Shown here: positions 1 to 7,717 of the stretch, piece by piece
Numbering within the stretch: the stretch's first letter is position 1
Layout: each line of letters opens with the position of its first letter
NCBI GenBank assembly: GCA_031275285.1
Contig: JAISOY010000129.1
Span: 1-39,962 of the forward strand
Origin: Bacteroidales bacterium
GTDB lineage: Bacteria; Bacteroidota; Bacteroidia; Bacteroidales; UBA4181
Direction: 5' to 3'
Length of the DNA stretch: 39,962 nt
Made by a program: the position numbers and the translations under genes
The notes under the pieces: generated by a model
Told to the model about the DNA's origin: nothing
The model's input: only the letters and a program-made list of their open reading frames with translations
The model's database searches: none

Positions 1-1991
1 CATTGAATATTATTTCATTGTCTGCACTTTCGCTGGCGATCGGTATGGTGGTGGACGATTCCATCGTGGTACTTGAAAATATTTCGACCCATATCGAACG
101 GGGCAGTAACCCGAGGCAGTCAGCGATTTTTGCAACGAAAGAAGTGATGACCTCGGTGATCGCTTCCTGCCTGACCATGTTGTCAGTATTCATCCCGCTG
201 ACGATGATATCGGGTTTGAGCGGTGTACTTTTCAAACAACTGGGGTGGATCGTGGCCATTATTATGGTGATGTCGGCCACGGCCGCTTTAACCCTGATCC
301 CTATGATGAGCTCGAAATTGCTCAAACTCGACCAGAAAAAGGGAAAGCTTTACACCCTGTTCTTTACACCGGTTGAAAAGGCTTTAAGTGCACTGAACAA
401 TGGTTACGCCCGCCTGCTCAGCTGGGCTGTGCACCACCGGAAGTCTGTCATCGGGATTGTTGTGGCGCTGTTTGCCGGAGTGGTCATATTCCTTGCCCCG
501 GCCATCAAATCGGAGTTCTTTCCCTCTATGGACAACGCACGCCTGAGCGTTACAGCAGAATTACCGGTTGGTACGCGGCAGGGCATCACCCGTGAAGTAG
601 CCTTGCGTATCAACGATGAACTCTATGATAAATACCCTGAAATTAAATACGTCACCTATACATTAGGACAGGCTGCCGATGACAATATCATCGGTAACAT
701 GAGTGATAACGGGGCACACATCATCAGTTACACCATCTCATTGGTAGGCAAGGAAGAGCGGGATCGTGGGCAAACTGAAATTGCAGAACTGGTCAGGCAG
801 GACCTGGCAACCTATGCCGAACTGGCCGATTATGAGGTAAGTGCCGGCTTAATGGGAGTCGGTGGTGAAGCCAGTGTGGACATTGAAATTTACGGCTTCG
901 ACTTCAATGTTACCGACAGGATAGCTGCAGATGTGGCCGGTCATCTGCAGGAAAGCCCTTATTGTTCGCAGGTGACGGTCAGTCGAGGAGATTATATTCC
1001 CGAGATACAGGTGGATTTCGACCGGGAGAAACTGGCTCTTCACGGGTTGAATGTAACCACGGCAGCCGGTTACCTGCGCAACAGCGTGAATGGCTCCGTG
1101 GCTTCCTACTATCGTGAAGACGGCGAAGAGTATGATATCCGTGTCCGTCTGGCCCCGGAGTACCGTGAAACAATCGAAAGTATCGAAAACATTACCGTTT
1201 ACGACGCTTTCGGGAAAGGGGTACGGATACGTGACCTGGGTACGGTGGTTGAGGAGATGACTCCCCCAACCATAGAACGTAAGAACCGGGAACGGGTCAT
1301 TACGGTAACGGGTATCGTGTCGCAGGATGCCGCCCTGAGCGACCTTGTCGGGGATGTACAGCAATTTATGCCACAGATAGAGATGCCGCAGAATGTAACC
1401 TGGCAGATCGCCGGTTCATTCGAAGACCAGCAGGATACATTCAGCGATATCGCCACCCTGCTTGTGCTGATCATTATCCTGATCTATATAGTAATGGCTT
1501 CGCAGTTCGAATCAATGGTCGATCCTTTCGTGATCATGCTGGCCCTGCCGTTCGCATTCATCGGGGTGGTCCTCGGGTTGAGCATCACCGGTACCCCGCT
1601 CGGGCTGATGGGGATGATCGGGATACTGATCATTGTCGGGGTTGTGGCCAAGAACGGGATCGTGCTGATCGACTATATCCGTCTGTGCCGTGAAAAAGGT
1701 ATGGGGATCATCAACGCTGTGGTCACTGCCGGCAAGTCACGTTTACGCCCGGTATTGATGACCACACTTACTACCGTATTAGGTATGCTGCCCATGGCGC
1801 TCGGTAACGGCGAAGGGGCCGAAATGTGGAACGCCATGGGCATTACCGTGGCCTGGGGTGTTTCTATAGGTACTTTGGTAACACTTGTACTGGTGCCGGT
1901 TATCTACTGCATTTTTGCCGGAAGGGGCGTAAAACGCCAACGTAGGGAAAATGCAAAAATGGAGGTATTGGAAATCCTTGCAACCGATTAA
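1..1991 (+). CDS. RND (HAE1/AcrB-type) efflux transporter, 3' part
   Basis: This is the C-terminal part (about 660 residues) of a resistance-nodulation-division inner-membrane pump. It exchanges protons for export of drugs or other hydrophobic compounds through a tripartite envelope channel. The gene enters the window already open, so no real start is present; the TTG at position 3 is an internal Leu codon. Near the left edge the TM4 signature GMVVDDSIVVLENI holds the paired Asp residues of the proton relay. A periplasmic porter/docking domain follows, and then a last membrane block containing KNGIVLIDYI and GMLPMALG. A full protein of this family is about 1000-1050 residues, so roughly 370 are missing. 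The membrane-fusion and TolC-like partners would be expected upstream, outside the window. The pump type is secure; its substrate is unknown. Confidence 0.93.
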   Translation, partial: LNIISLSALSLAIGMVVDDSIVVLENISTHIERGSNPRQSAIFATKEVMTSVIASCLTMLSVFIPLTMISGLSGVLFKQLGWIVAIIMVMSATAALTLIPMMSSKLLKLDQKKGKLYTLFFTPVEKALSALNNGYARLLSWAVHHRKSVIGIVVALFAGVVIFLAPAIKSEFFPSMDNARLSVTAELPVGTRQGITREVALRINDELYDKYPEIKYVTYTLGQAADDNIIGNMSDNGAHIISYTISLVGKEERDRGQTEIAELVRQDLATYAELADYEVSAGLMGVGGEASVDIEIYGFDFNVTDRIAADVAGHLQESPYCSQVTVSRGDYIPEIQVDFDREKLALHGLNVTTAAGYLRNSVNGSVASYYREDGEEYDIRVRLAPEYRETIESIENITVYDAFGKGVRIRDLGTVVEEMTPPTIERKNRERVITVTGIVSQDAALSDLVGDVQQFMPQIEMPQNVTWQIAGSFEDQQDTFSDIATLLVLIIILIYIVMASQFESMVDPFVIMLALPFAFIGVVLGLSITGTPLGLMGMIGILIIVGVVAKNGIVLIDYIRLCREKGMGIINAVVTAGKSRLRPVLMTTLTTVLGMLPMALGNGEGAEMWNAMGITVAWGVSIGTLVTLVLVPVIYCIFAGRGVKRQRRENAKMEVLEILATD

Positions 1992-2050
1992 AAACAATGG
2001 GGTCGTATGGCCGGAAAATACTCCCTGCCTGCCCCTTTAAAATATTAAAA

Positions 2051-2344
2051 ATGAAAGCGATATTTATCATATTCAACCAGGCTTATTACGAAACGGTCCT
2101 GCAGATCATGGACCGCGACGACATCAAAGGTTTTACATTCTGGGAAACCGTCAGCGGACGTGGTAGCCGTAATGGAGAGCCGCATTACGGGAGTCACGCC
2201 TGGCCGACACTCAACAGTGCGATAATGGCCATTGTGGAGGAAAACAAGGTGGAGCATTTCCTGAAACTCCTCAACAAGCTCGACAAACAGGCCGAGGACC
2301 AGGGGCTGCGTGCGTTTGTACTACCGGTGGAAAAAACAATTTAA
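2051..2344 (+). CDS. PII-like small protein downstream of RND pump
   Basis: A 97-residue protein starting MKAIFIIFNQAYYETVLQIM. The alternating beta-alpha-beta pattern, the 'FTFWETVSGRGS' loop and the closing 'LRAFVLPVE' strand resemble the ferredoxin-like fold of PII/DUF3240-type proteins, some of which sit beside CusA/RND pumps in other bacteria. The ATG at 2051 is preferred over an in-frame ATG at 1997, because the extra 18 residues have no family-like character and overlap the pump's leader. It lies 59 bases after the pump stop and is probably co-transcribed. A role as a sensor or regulator of the pump is inference from context. The fold call rests on pattern recognition only. Confidence 0.7.
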   Translation: MKAIFIIFNQAYYETVLQIMDRDDIKGFTFWETVSGRGSRNGEPHYGSHAWPTLNSAIMAIVEENKVEHFLKLLNKLDKQAEDQGLRAFVLPVEKTI

Positions 2345-2359
2345 TTTAAATGGACAGCC

Positions 2360-2938
2360 ATGACACCGAAATTACCAGTGAAGACATTCCGGTTGAAAAA
2401 ACGGAAGAAATACGGCTTGATTTCCGCTGTTCCGATAAACCTTGCTGCCTGTATCCTTCTTTTCTGGCTTGCCATATACCTTCCGTTAAGGCCGGGGAAA
2501 TTCATTGTGGCTCTTCTGGGGATAAACGCTTTTTTGCTGTTCACATTCACGCTCTATGGCTTTATCGTCCTGAAACGGGATGGCTTTATCGGGATGTTCA
2601 TCTCCCCGCAGGGGATAAATGATATCTCCACGGGGCATTCGTATGGGATGGTGCAATGGGAAAGCGTAACGAAGATCAGTGTGGTCAACGACATGCAGTA
2701 TCCCGCACGGAAATACATTATCCTGAAAGTGGCCAACCCGCAGCTTTACATAAACAGGGAACGCTCTTTAGCCAAGCGCCGGTCGATGATGACAAGGTAC
2801 CACTACTACGGTTCCCCCATTGTATTCTCAGAACGTGGACTGGATTGCTCCTTTGAAGAACTTGAAACAACAGTCCGCGAATATTACGGGAGCTTCCGGA
2901 ACAACGAAACTGAACATCATCTTAACCCGGCCGGGTAA
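2360..2938 (+). CDS. Two-TM membrane protein, STM3941-like
   Basis: A 192-residue protein with a basic N-terminus, two adjacent hydrophobic segments (roughly residues 23-45 and 48-72) and a soluble C-terminal part. The tail begins 'GINDISTGHSYGMVQWESV' and continues as alternating beta strands, as in small bacterial membrane proteins with a PH-like cytosolic domain (STM3941-type). No catalytic motif is visible. It starts 15 bases after the PII-like gene and probably ends the pump operon. The stop codon lies in the loop of a small GC hairpin. Function unknown. Confidence 0.72.
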   Translation: MTPKLPVKTFRLKKRKKYGLISAVPINLAACILLFWLAIYLPLRPGKFIVALLGINAFLLFTFTLYGFIVLKRDGFIGMFISPQGINDISTGHSYGMVQWESVTKISVVNDMQYPARKYIILKVANPQLYINRERSLAKRRSMMTRYHYYGSPIVFSERGLDCSFEELETTVREYYGSFRNNETEHHLNPAG

Positions 2939-2947
2939 TCCGGCTTT
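2930..2947 (+). terminator. Short GC hairpin with T run over the stop codon
   Basis: GCCGG (2930-2934) and CCGGC (2940-2944) form a 5-bp stem around GTAAT, followed by TTT. The TAA stop of the membrane protein is in the loop. The stem is short, so this is a weak terminator candidate for the pump operon. Confidence 0.35.
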
Positions 2948-3015
2948 GCAGATATGGAAAAATTAACAGATCAAAATCATTTATTTTTCAGATAAATATC
3001 TTATAACGACAACAT

Positions 3016-3095
3016 TCCGGTGTAGCTCAACGAGGTAGAGCATCCGTATGTCGGCTGATGCGGAAGGTTGTGCGGTTCGAGTCCGTCCGCCGGAA
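3016..3095 (+). tRNA. tRNA-like element with enlarged anticodon loop (possible tRNA pseudogene)
   Basis: The acceptor arms pair over 7 bp (TCCGGTG 3016-3022 with CGCCGGA 3088-3094), followed by a discriminator A; CCA is not encoded. T8-A9 precede a perfect 4-bp D stem (GCTC 3025-3028, GAGC 3038-3041) whose loop contains GG. The T arm has a canonical TTCGAGT loop (3076-3082) and four of five pairs. The anticodon arm is abnormal: TCCGT (3043-3047) pairs with GCGGA (3060-3064) but encloses 12 nt instead of 7. It can also be drawn as a 7-bp stem with an 8-nt loop, and no anticodon can be assigned. The total is 80 nt. It could be a degenerate tRNA, a tRNA-derived RNA or an undescribed variant. Confidence 0.6.
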
Positions 3096-3245
3096 CAAGT
3101 TAATCAAAAACAAAATGCCATGAGAAATGATGAAATAATTACAAAACCGATCGTTTTATCCGGTCTTTATGAAGAAGACAGGGATATTGAGAAAGTACCC
3201 GCGAAAACTTATTTTAATTTTAGAAAACGGAAATTGAAAAAGAAC

Positions 3246-4025
3246 ATGAAAACTGTTATTAATCCTAAATATGAATACCTGTCCGATTTTATCGGGAAAA
3301 TTCCTGACGAAACATACTGTCACGACAAAGTGTACAAGAATCAACGGAATATTGTCAAAAAAGTAACTGTAAACGGTATACCGTTGATCATTAAACGGTA
3401 TAAAAGACCGACATTAGCCAACTGTTTCATTTATACCTTTTTCAGGATGAGCAAAGCGCAACGCGCTTACGAATACGGCTTCCGCCTCAAAGAGATGGGT
3501 TTCGATACGGCTGAGTCAATCGCTTATATAGAGATTCGCAGGAATGGTTTTTTCCATACGGGATACTATATTTCCGAGTACTTGCCTCACCGGCTTCTGG
3601 AAGTTATGGAAAATTACTACTATGCACTCCGGTCGGAAATCCTTTCCGATTTCGTAAACTTTACTATCCGTCAGCACCAGGCAGGGATATTCAATAAAGA
3701 TTATAACCTCTCGAATATATTTTTCTACAAAGAGGGAAACCGGTGGGAATTCGTACTGATTGATACAAACCGCATACAATTCCGCCGGAAAGTCAACCGC
3801 AGGGCAATTGTCAAACAGTTGAAATCCACTTCGACATGTATAGTCACAACAACCCAAATAGCGGAATATTATGCCAAACGGTGCGGATGGAATGACAGAA
3901 TCCTGTGCGGGATAATACTTCTCGGACAAGGACTCAGACCGACCAACAGGATAAAGTGTTTTTTCAAAGATCTGATTGCCGACCTGGAATATATTATAGA
4001 CCTTAAATTTATTATCAGTAAATAA
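3246..4025 (+). CDS. Lipopolysaccharide (Kdo/WaaP-like) kinase family protein
   Basis: A 259-residue protein kinase-like protein of the type found next to LPS genes in Bacteroidota, which would phosphorylate a sugar of the LPS core in the cytoplasm. The start at 3246 gives MKTVINPKYEYLSDFI, the usual opening of this family; an in-frame ATG at 3120 would add 42 atypical residues, and the reading frame even runs back into the tRNA-like element. The conserved ATP-site lysine is probably in 'PLIIKRYKRP'. The catalytic loop is HQAGIFNKDYNLSNIFF (Asp about 152) and the metal-binding Asp is in VLIDTNRIQF (about 172). All key residues seem present. No glycosyltransferases sit beside it, so the exact acceptor is open. 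Confidence 0.82.
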   Translation: MKTVINPKYEYLSDFIGKIPDETYCHDKVYKNQRNIVKKVTVNGIPLIIKRYKRPTLANCFIYTFFRMSKAQRAYEYGFRLKEMGFDTAESIAYIEIRRNGFFHTGYYISEYLPHRLLEVMENYYYALRSEILSDFVNFTIRQHQAGIFNKDYNLSNIFFYKEGNRWEFVLIDTNRIQFRRKVNRRAIVKQLKSTSTCIVTTTQIAEYYAKRCGWNDRILCGIILLGQGLRPTNRIKCFFKDLIADLEYIIDLKFIISK

Positions 4026-4162
4026 TACCAACATAAGCTATGGAAGCATACCGGCCTAAAATAAACGGTATTGCCGATTTACTACCGCGCCGTGTGGGTT
4101 CCCGTCTCTTCAATATCTGCTTTATCAAACTATAATAGTCGATAATTAAAATACAAATAGTC

Positions 4163-4411
4163 ATGAGAAATAATTCAAACACATACAAGGATAGTATGGA
4201 AATGGACGCCAATGCAATTTGGCTCTCACTTTTAGATCATGGTACCCTGAGTATCGAAGAAGTCGGAAAAGTGACCAATCTTGAAGAATCCTCCATATAT
4301 CTCGCCCTCGGATGGTTAACGAGGGAAAATGAGATACAGATTTTTGAAGAGCATGATATATTGTACGTTGAACTACATCACAGTATTTCGGAAATGTTTT
4401 ATGGAAAATGA
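4163..4411 (+). CDS. Winged-helix protein, DUF2582-like (copy 1)
   Basis: An 82-residue protein with the compact winged-helix pattern of DUF2582 (PF10771-type) proteins: 'IWLSLLDHGTLSIEEVGKV', then 'SSIYLALGWLTRENEIQI' and a beta wing ending 'ILYVELHH'. Such proteins are small, probably DNA-binding or protein-binding, and common in Bacteroidales; targets are unknown. In-frame Met codons 12 and 14 could also be starts, since the domain begins at about residue 15. It is followed, after its TGA and one further codon, by a second gene of the same family in the same reading frame. Confidence 0.75.
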   Translation: MRNNSNTYKDSMEMDANAIWLSLLDHGTLSIEEVGKVTNLEESSIYLALGWLTRENEIQIFEEHDILYVELHHSISEMFYGK

Positions 4412-4414
4412 GTT

Positions 4415-4624
4415 ATGAAATATCCGTTTGAAATAATCTCCTGGATCATAATGCAATTATTGTTGCATCATAAGGCGTTGAGTATCGAACAGATATCTGA
4501 ACATACAAAATATTCCGAGCCGATAATAATCCTTGCATTGGGTATTTTACTCCACGAAGGAAAAATAGAATTGTTCGAAAAAGACGACGACCTGTATATA
4601 GAATTGAAGGAAAAAGCGAACTAA
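4415..4624 (+). CDS. Winged-helix protein, DUF2582-like (copy 2)
   Basis: A 69-residue paralogue of the preceding gene: 'LSIEQISEHTKYSEPIIILALGILLHEGKIELFEKDDDLYIEL' style content aligns with copy 1 across the recognition helix and wing. The N-terminus (MKYPFEIISWIIMQLLLHHK) is more hydrophobic than in copy 1. It lies in the same frame as copy 1, separated by TGA-GTT-ATG, which points to tandem duplication or to a split two-domain protein. Translation is probably coupled. The function cannot be told from sequence. Confidence 0.68.
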   Translation: MKYPFEIISWIIMQLLLHHKALSIEQISEHTKYSEPIIILALGILLHEGKIELFEKDDDLYIELKEKAN

Positions 4625-4639
4625 GGCGGAAAAACGCCT
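4624..4639 (+). terminator. Small hairpin after winged-helix pair
   Basis: AGGCG (4624-4628) and CGCCT (4635-4639) pair around GAAAAA directly after the stop of the second winged-helix gene. No T run follows, so it may be a weak terminator or a 3' stability element. Confidence 0.3.
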
Positions 4640-4802
4640 GAAAATAGAATAAGCACGTCATTGAAAGGAGGAATGACTAAGTAAAAAAGGACTTTTTGAG
4701 CAGCCTCATTTCCGCTCCTTAATAGCATGCATTACAAATGTGCGGGCAGTAATACGAATATGTATACAATTTATAGAATGTTGAATTTAAAATTGTCAAA
4801 CT

Positions 4803-4988
4803 ATGGAAAAAGAAGAATTATTTATCAATTTCTTAAACCTGGCAGCGTTATATTTCAGGGAAGAATCGAATGCTGATTTTTATGCGGGACAGCTCGAAGT
4901 GACTGTGGACGAACTGTCGGATACCATGTTGGAATTAAGCGGATGGACTCCTTCCGAATGGATCAAAGAAATGCAAAGGGGAGCATAA
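4803..4988 (+). CDS. Truncated AraC-type HTH protein (single HTH subdomain)
   Basis: A 61-residue ORF. The stretch 'FINFLNLAALYFREESNADF' followed by 'YAGQLEVTVDELSDTMLELS' and 'WTPSEWI' matches the start of the C-terminal DNA-binding domain of Bacteroidales AraC-family regulators (linker helix plus first helix-turn-helix). The normal protein has an N-terminal cupin-like domain and a second HTH; both are missing, and the frame stops seven residues after 'EWI'. No remains of the second HTH are apparent downstream. It is either a remnant of a regulator or a mini-protein that kept one HTH. Expression is not evident from sequence. Confidence 0.55.
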   Translation: MEKEELFINFLNLAALYFREESNADFYAGQLEVTVDELSDTMLELSGWTPSEWIKEMQRGA

Positions 4989-5262
4989 GTAAGATTAAGC
5001 ATACGTTGATAGTTTTTACAACAATCGGCAAGGCAACCCATACAAATGGCAAGTTTATAAAGTTCCGTATCAGGCAATTACTTTAACTATGATTTTCCGC
5101 GAAATAAGATGTGATTTTAAAAAATTAAGGTTTTAAAAAATAAACAGCCATGAAGCGAAAAGATAAAGTCTCCGTCAAACACAATAGATGGGTGAACTAT
5201 TTTTCCCTGTTAGCTAAAGGTTAAGCCGTGGATTTTAACTTTTGACACACCCCCATCTTTCG
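4989..5262. other. Intergenic, no supported gene
   Basis: This is AT-rich spacer between the AraC-like remnant and a minus-strand gene. The only small ORF worth noting is 5150-5224 (+), 24 codons, starting MKRKDKVSVKHNRW. It has a basic start but no recognisable family and no clear ribosome-binding site, so I do not call it as a gene. Confidence 0.5.
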
Positions 5263-5297
5263 ATCACCCCGGACAAGCCCATGCAATCCGGGGTGAT
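5263..5297. terminator. 11-bp GC-rich inverted repeat, probable bidirectional terminator
   Basis: ATCACCCCGGA (5263-5273) and TCCGGGGTGAT (5287-5297) form a perfect 11-bp stem with a 13-nt loop in the convergent region between the plus-strand small genes and the minus-strand beta-helix gene. No long T run follows on either strand, so this is a terminator candidate only. Confidence 0.45.
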
Positions 5298-5327
5298 TAT
5301 CTGTAATCCGTAACTACTTTAAAAACA

Positions 5328-5364
5328 TTCCGGAATTTTGAATCTTGAATATTAAATTTTGAAT
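5328..5364. repeat. AT-rich TTGAAT intergenic repeat, short copy
   Basis: CCGGAATTTTGAATCTTGAA followed by a second TTTTGAAT unit. These are the same units that fill the 10.2-20.0 kb spacers. It lies directly after (downstream on the minus strand of) the beta-helix gene. Confidence 0.7.
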
Positions 5365-5368
5365 GATT

Positions 5369-7534
5369 CTACTCCATAACTATATATGCCGGCCACGATA
5401 TCCGGTCGGGCAGATCGAACTCTTCGTCGAAGGGCTGCGTTCCCGGGCCGTTATTATATAAGGGAACACGTTTTGCACCGCTTGCCGTGCTACCGCCCGT
5501 GCCGTTGATCACATTCAGTATGTTACCGGGGCCGCTGAACCGCGTGATACACATTTTTTCAATTTTAACATTGGGAGTATTGGGAACCTCGAAGCCATTT
5601 TTCTTGTTCACGTTACCGTCGGTTCCGGTGAAAACCGCATAAGAGCCAAAACCTATCCCGTAGTGTTCTTTTACGGTATTCGCAACTTTGTAAGCCGCAT
5701 AACCGTCTACCCGGCCTCCCTGGCTACTCCATCCTGCCTGATTCGGTGGATCGTATGGCGGCTCGTTCTGGAGGAAATAAGTCCTGCCGCGTTCACCCAG
5801 CCATAACACCTCGTATTCCTGGTAGTGTTCGGCAAATAAAGCGTAGAGCGTTACATCGTCGCCGGTGACGATGAGCCCGTTTTTACACCTGTCCCTTGTC
5901 CACCGGGCCGGGCCGCCGGGCTGAGTACCATGATCGGCGCGCCACAACCAGAAGTGGTCGCCCACGACGTGGTTACTGTTTATTTGCATGGATGCATGTA
6001 TCTGTATGTTTTTGGATTGGACTCCGCCCACCCTGCAAGTGATATCCGTGAGCAATATGGGATTTGCGGAATGGTCTGCTTTTGCACCTTCTTCTCCGAC
6101 GCGGACCTGATAGGTCGTGCTGTTGAAAGAATCCATGAGGAGTCCGGCAACGATAATTCCATCCTTATCGTCGACATAGATACAGCCCCAGGTATTTTTT
6201 CCCGTGGGCTCGAGTGTGACCGAGGCGATACCGGCGCCGAGAAGTATCGCGTTTTTCCTGTTTACCTGGATGGGAGCGTTCAAAGAGTAGTGACCGGGAG
6301 TAAAAAACACATTCTTACCCGCTTTAAGCGCGGCGTTGATTTCAATGTCGGTGTCGCCCTCCTTCGCCACGTACCAGCCGGTGAGCAGATCCTGAACTTC
6401 ACCTTTTCCCATATCGGTAGCTGACCAGGAAATTCCTACCCTGTTCTTTTGCCATGCCGGGACAAATATTTTGTATTCGCCGTCATCATCTATAAAAAGA
6501 AAAGGTTTTTCCCTGATGACAGGAGTGTTGGGAACAGGTGAATTGGCATCGCTCGGATCGGGGGCATTGATACAGCCCTGCCAGACCATATTATACGAAC
6601 CGCCCATTGATCCGGAACCTGAGGGGAATATGGTATTCCGGGTGTACCACTGTTGCTGTCCTCTCCAGTTAGGCCTGGATGACGTATAGTGGCTGTCGGC
6701 GATAAACCCGCCGCTTCCCCAGAAATTCGAGGTACCGACATCGGATATATATTTCGAAGTGCTTTCGATCAGCATTCTTCTTGCGCTGGTCGATTGAGAA
6801 ACCGTCCACGCAAAATCCCTCATCACCATTACGTTTTCCATAGAGCGCCAGAAGGTACAGGTCGCATTTGCTCCCCCGGAAAGATGAGGCCTGGTAAAAA
6901 CAGCACCTAACCGGACATCCGAAGGTAATTTGCCCAGTCCGCCTATGTGGGAGTAGAATCCCAGTTCTATGGAGTTTGCATCCTCTGAGGATGCAGAGCC
7001 CGAACCGCCCGGATCATAGGTCTGTGTACCGGTATTCGGTTTGAAATAGTAAGCCTGGCGTTTTGTGGTCCACTCGCCGTTTTCCCTCCCTTTGCCGGTG
7101 GTGGCAAAATGAGCGTTTATTTCCGTTCTCGCCGTTCCGGCTTCTTCATATTTCCTGTCGTAGAAATACATATTGTCGCCAAAAATCTGGTTTTCCAGAG
7201 AAAGAATGATCGTTGTCGAGCCACGGGTGATCTTATAATAGTTTTCATACTTATTCGCATTCGGATTTGTATCCGTAAACGTCGTCCTGGATGTTGAGCC
7301 GATTGAAATAAAATCCGTCGCCAAACGGCTGCCACCCCTTGTGATGATATAATCTCCCGAAGAACCGAATGCAGTCCACGACAACGTTATCCTGTGTTTT
7401 TTCTTGTTGTAAGTGATGCTATTCTCTACCGGAGCCAACTGATCCTTTTTCCCGGACGGATAGGGTACAACAAAACTATATACGCCCAGCATAATAGCAA
7501 GTGTTGCAAGAACAACGATTTTCTTTTTTTTCAT
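5369..7534 (-). CDS. Secreted beta-helix protein, pectate-lyase-3/GH55-like fold
   Basis: A 721-residue exported protein. The N-terminus MKKKKIVVLATLAIMLGVYS is a signal peptide or signal anchor. Residues about 35-105 look like a fibronectin type III domain ('ITLSWTAFGSSGDYIITR'). After a Gly/Ser-rich middle part, residues about 380-700 form a probable right-handed parallel beta-helix: 'KNVFFTPGHYSLNAPIQV' followed by 'GDHFWLWRADHG' and 'YDPPNQAGW'. These motifs recall the actinobacterial and fungal proteins often mislabelled adenylyl cyclase, which belong with polysaccharide-active beta-helices. No T9SS C-terminal domain is visible. A role in polysaccharide binding or cleavage is inferred; the catalytic residues were not identified. 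GGAGG lies 9 nt before the start. Confidence 0.75.
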   Translation of the reverse strand: MKKKKIVVLATLAIMLGVYSFVVPYPSGKKDQLAPVENSITYNKKKHRITLSWTAFGSSGDYIITRGGSRLATDFISIGSTSRTTFTDTNPNANKYENYYKITRGSTTIILSLENQIFGDNMYFYDRKYEEAGTARTEINAHFATTGKGRENGEWTTKRQAYYFKPNTGTQTYDPGGSGSASSEDANSIELGFYSHIGGLGKLPSDVRLGAVFTRPHLSGGANATCTFWRSMENVMVMRDFAWTVSQSTSARRMLIESTSKYISDVGTSNFWGSGGFIADSHYTSSRPNWRGQQQWYTRNTIFPSGSGSMGGSYNMVWQGCINAPDPSDANSPVPNTPVIREKPFLFIDDDGEYKIFVPAWQKNRVGISWSATDMGKGEVQDLLTGWYVAKEGDTDIEINAALKAGKNVFFTPGHYSLNAPIQVNRKNAILLGAGIASVTLEPTGKNTWGCIYVDDKDGIIVAGLLMDSFNSTTYQVRVGEEGAKADHSANPILLTDITCRVGGVQSKNIQIHASMQINSNHVVGDHFWLWRADHGTQPGGPARWTRDRCKNGLIVTGDDVTLYALFAEHYQEYEVLWLGERGRTYFLQNEPPYDPPNQAGWSSQGGRVDGYAAYKVANTVKEHYGIGFGSYAVFTGTDGNVNKKNGFEVPNTPNVKIEKMCITRFSGPGNILNVINGTGGSTASGAKRVPLYNNGPGTQPFDEEFDLPDRISWPAYIVME

Positions 7535-7543
7535 AAAATTATT

Positions 7544-7548
7544 CCTCC
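7544..7548 (-). promoter_or_regulatory. Shine-Dalgarno GGAGG for beta-helix gene
   Basis: On the minus strand GGAGG lies 9 nt before the ATG at 7534. This is notable because most genes in this window lack such a site, and it may indicate strong translation or foreign origin. Confidence 0.5.
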
Positions 7549-7717
7549 ATTTTAATGTGTTTATTTACTGTCTGTTATATGTTATGATGTTAAATTGTAG
7601 ATTTTAATACATGGACATTTTACTCGTTGGTAGATTTGTTAAGCATCATTTTTCTCTTTTTTCGATACATCTCTAACCAATATTTTCATGACACTACAAT
7701 ATTAAAAATTATTTTAT

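Noticed and set aside
3048..3245. N-terminal extension of the LPS kinase-like protein into the tRNA-like element
   Set aside because: The residues do not look like the family, which starts MKxVINPKY; overlap with a structured RNA is more likely chance.
4664..4684. Four-codon ORF after AAAGGAGG (ATG ACT AAG TAA)
   Set aside because: It has a good ribosome site but is too short to support as a gene, and no downstream gene is close enough to call it a leader peptide.
5930..6424. 164-codon plus-strand ORF inside the beta-helix gene
   Set aside because: It is antisense to a well-supported long gene and has no family-like features.
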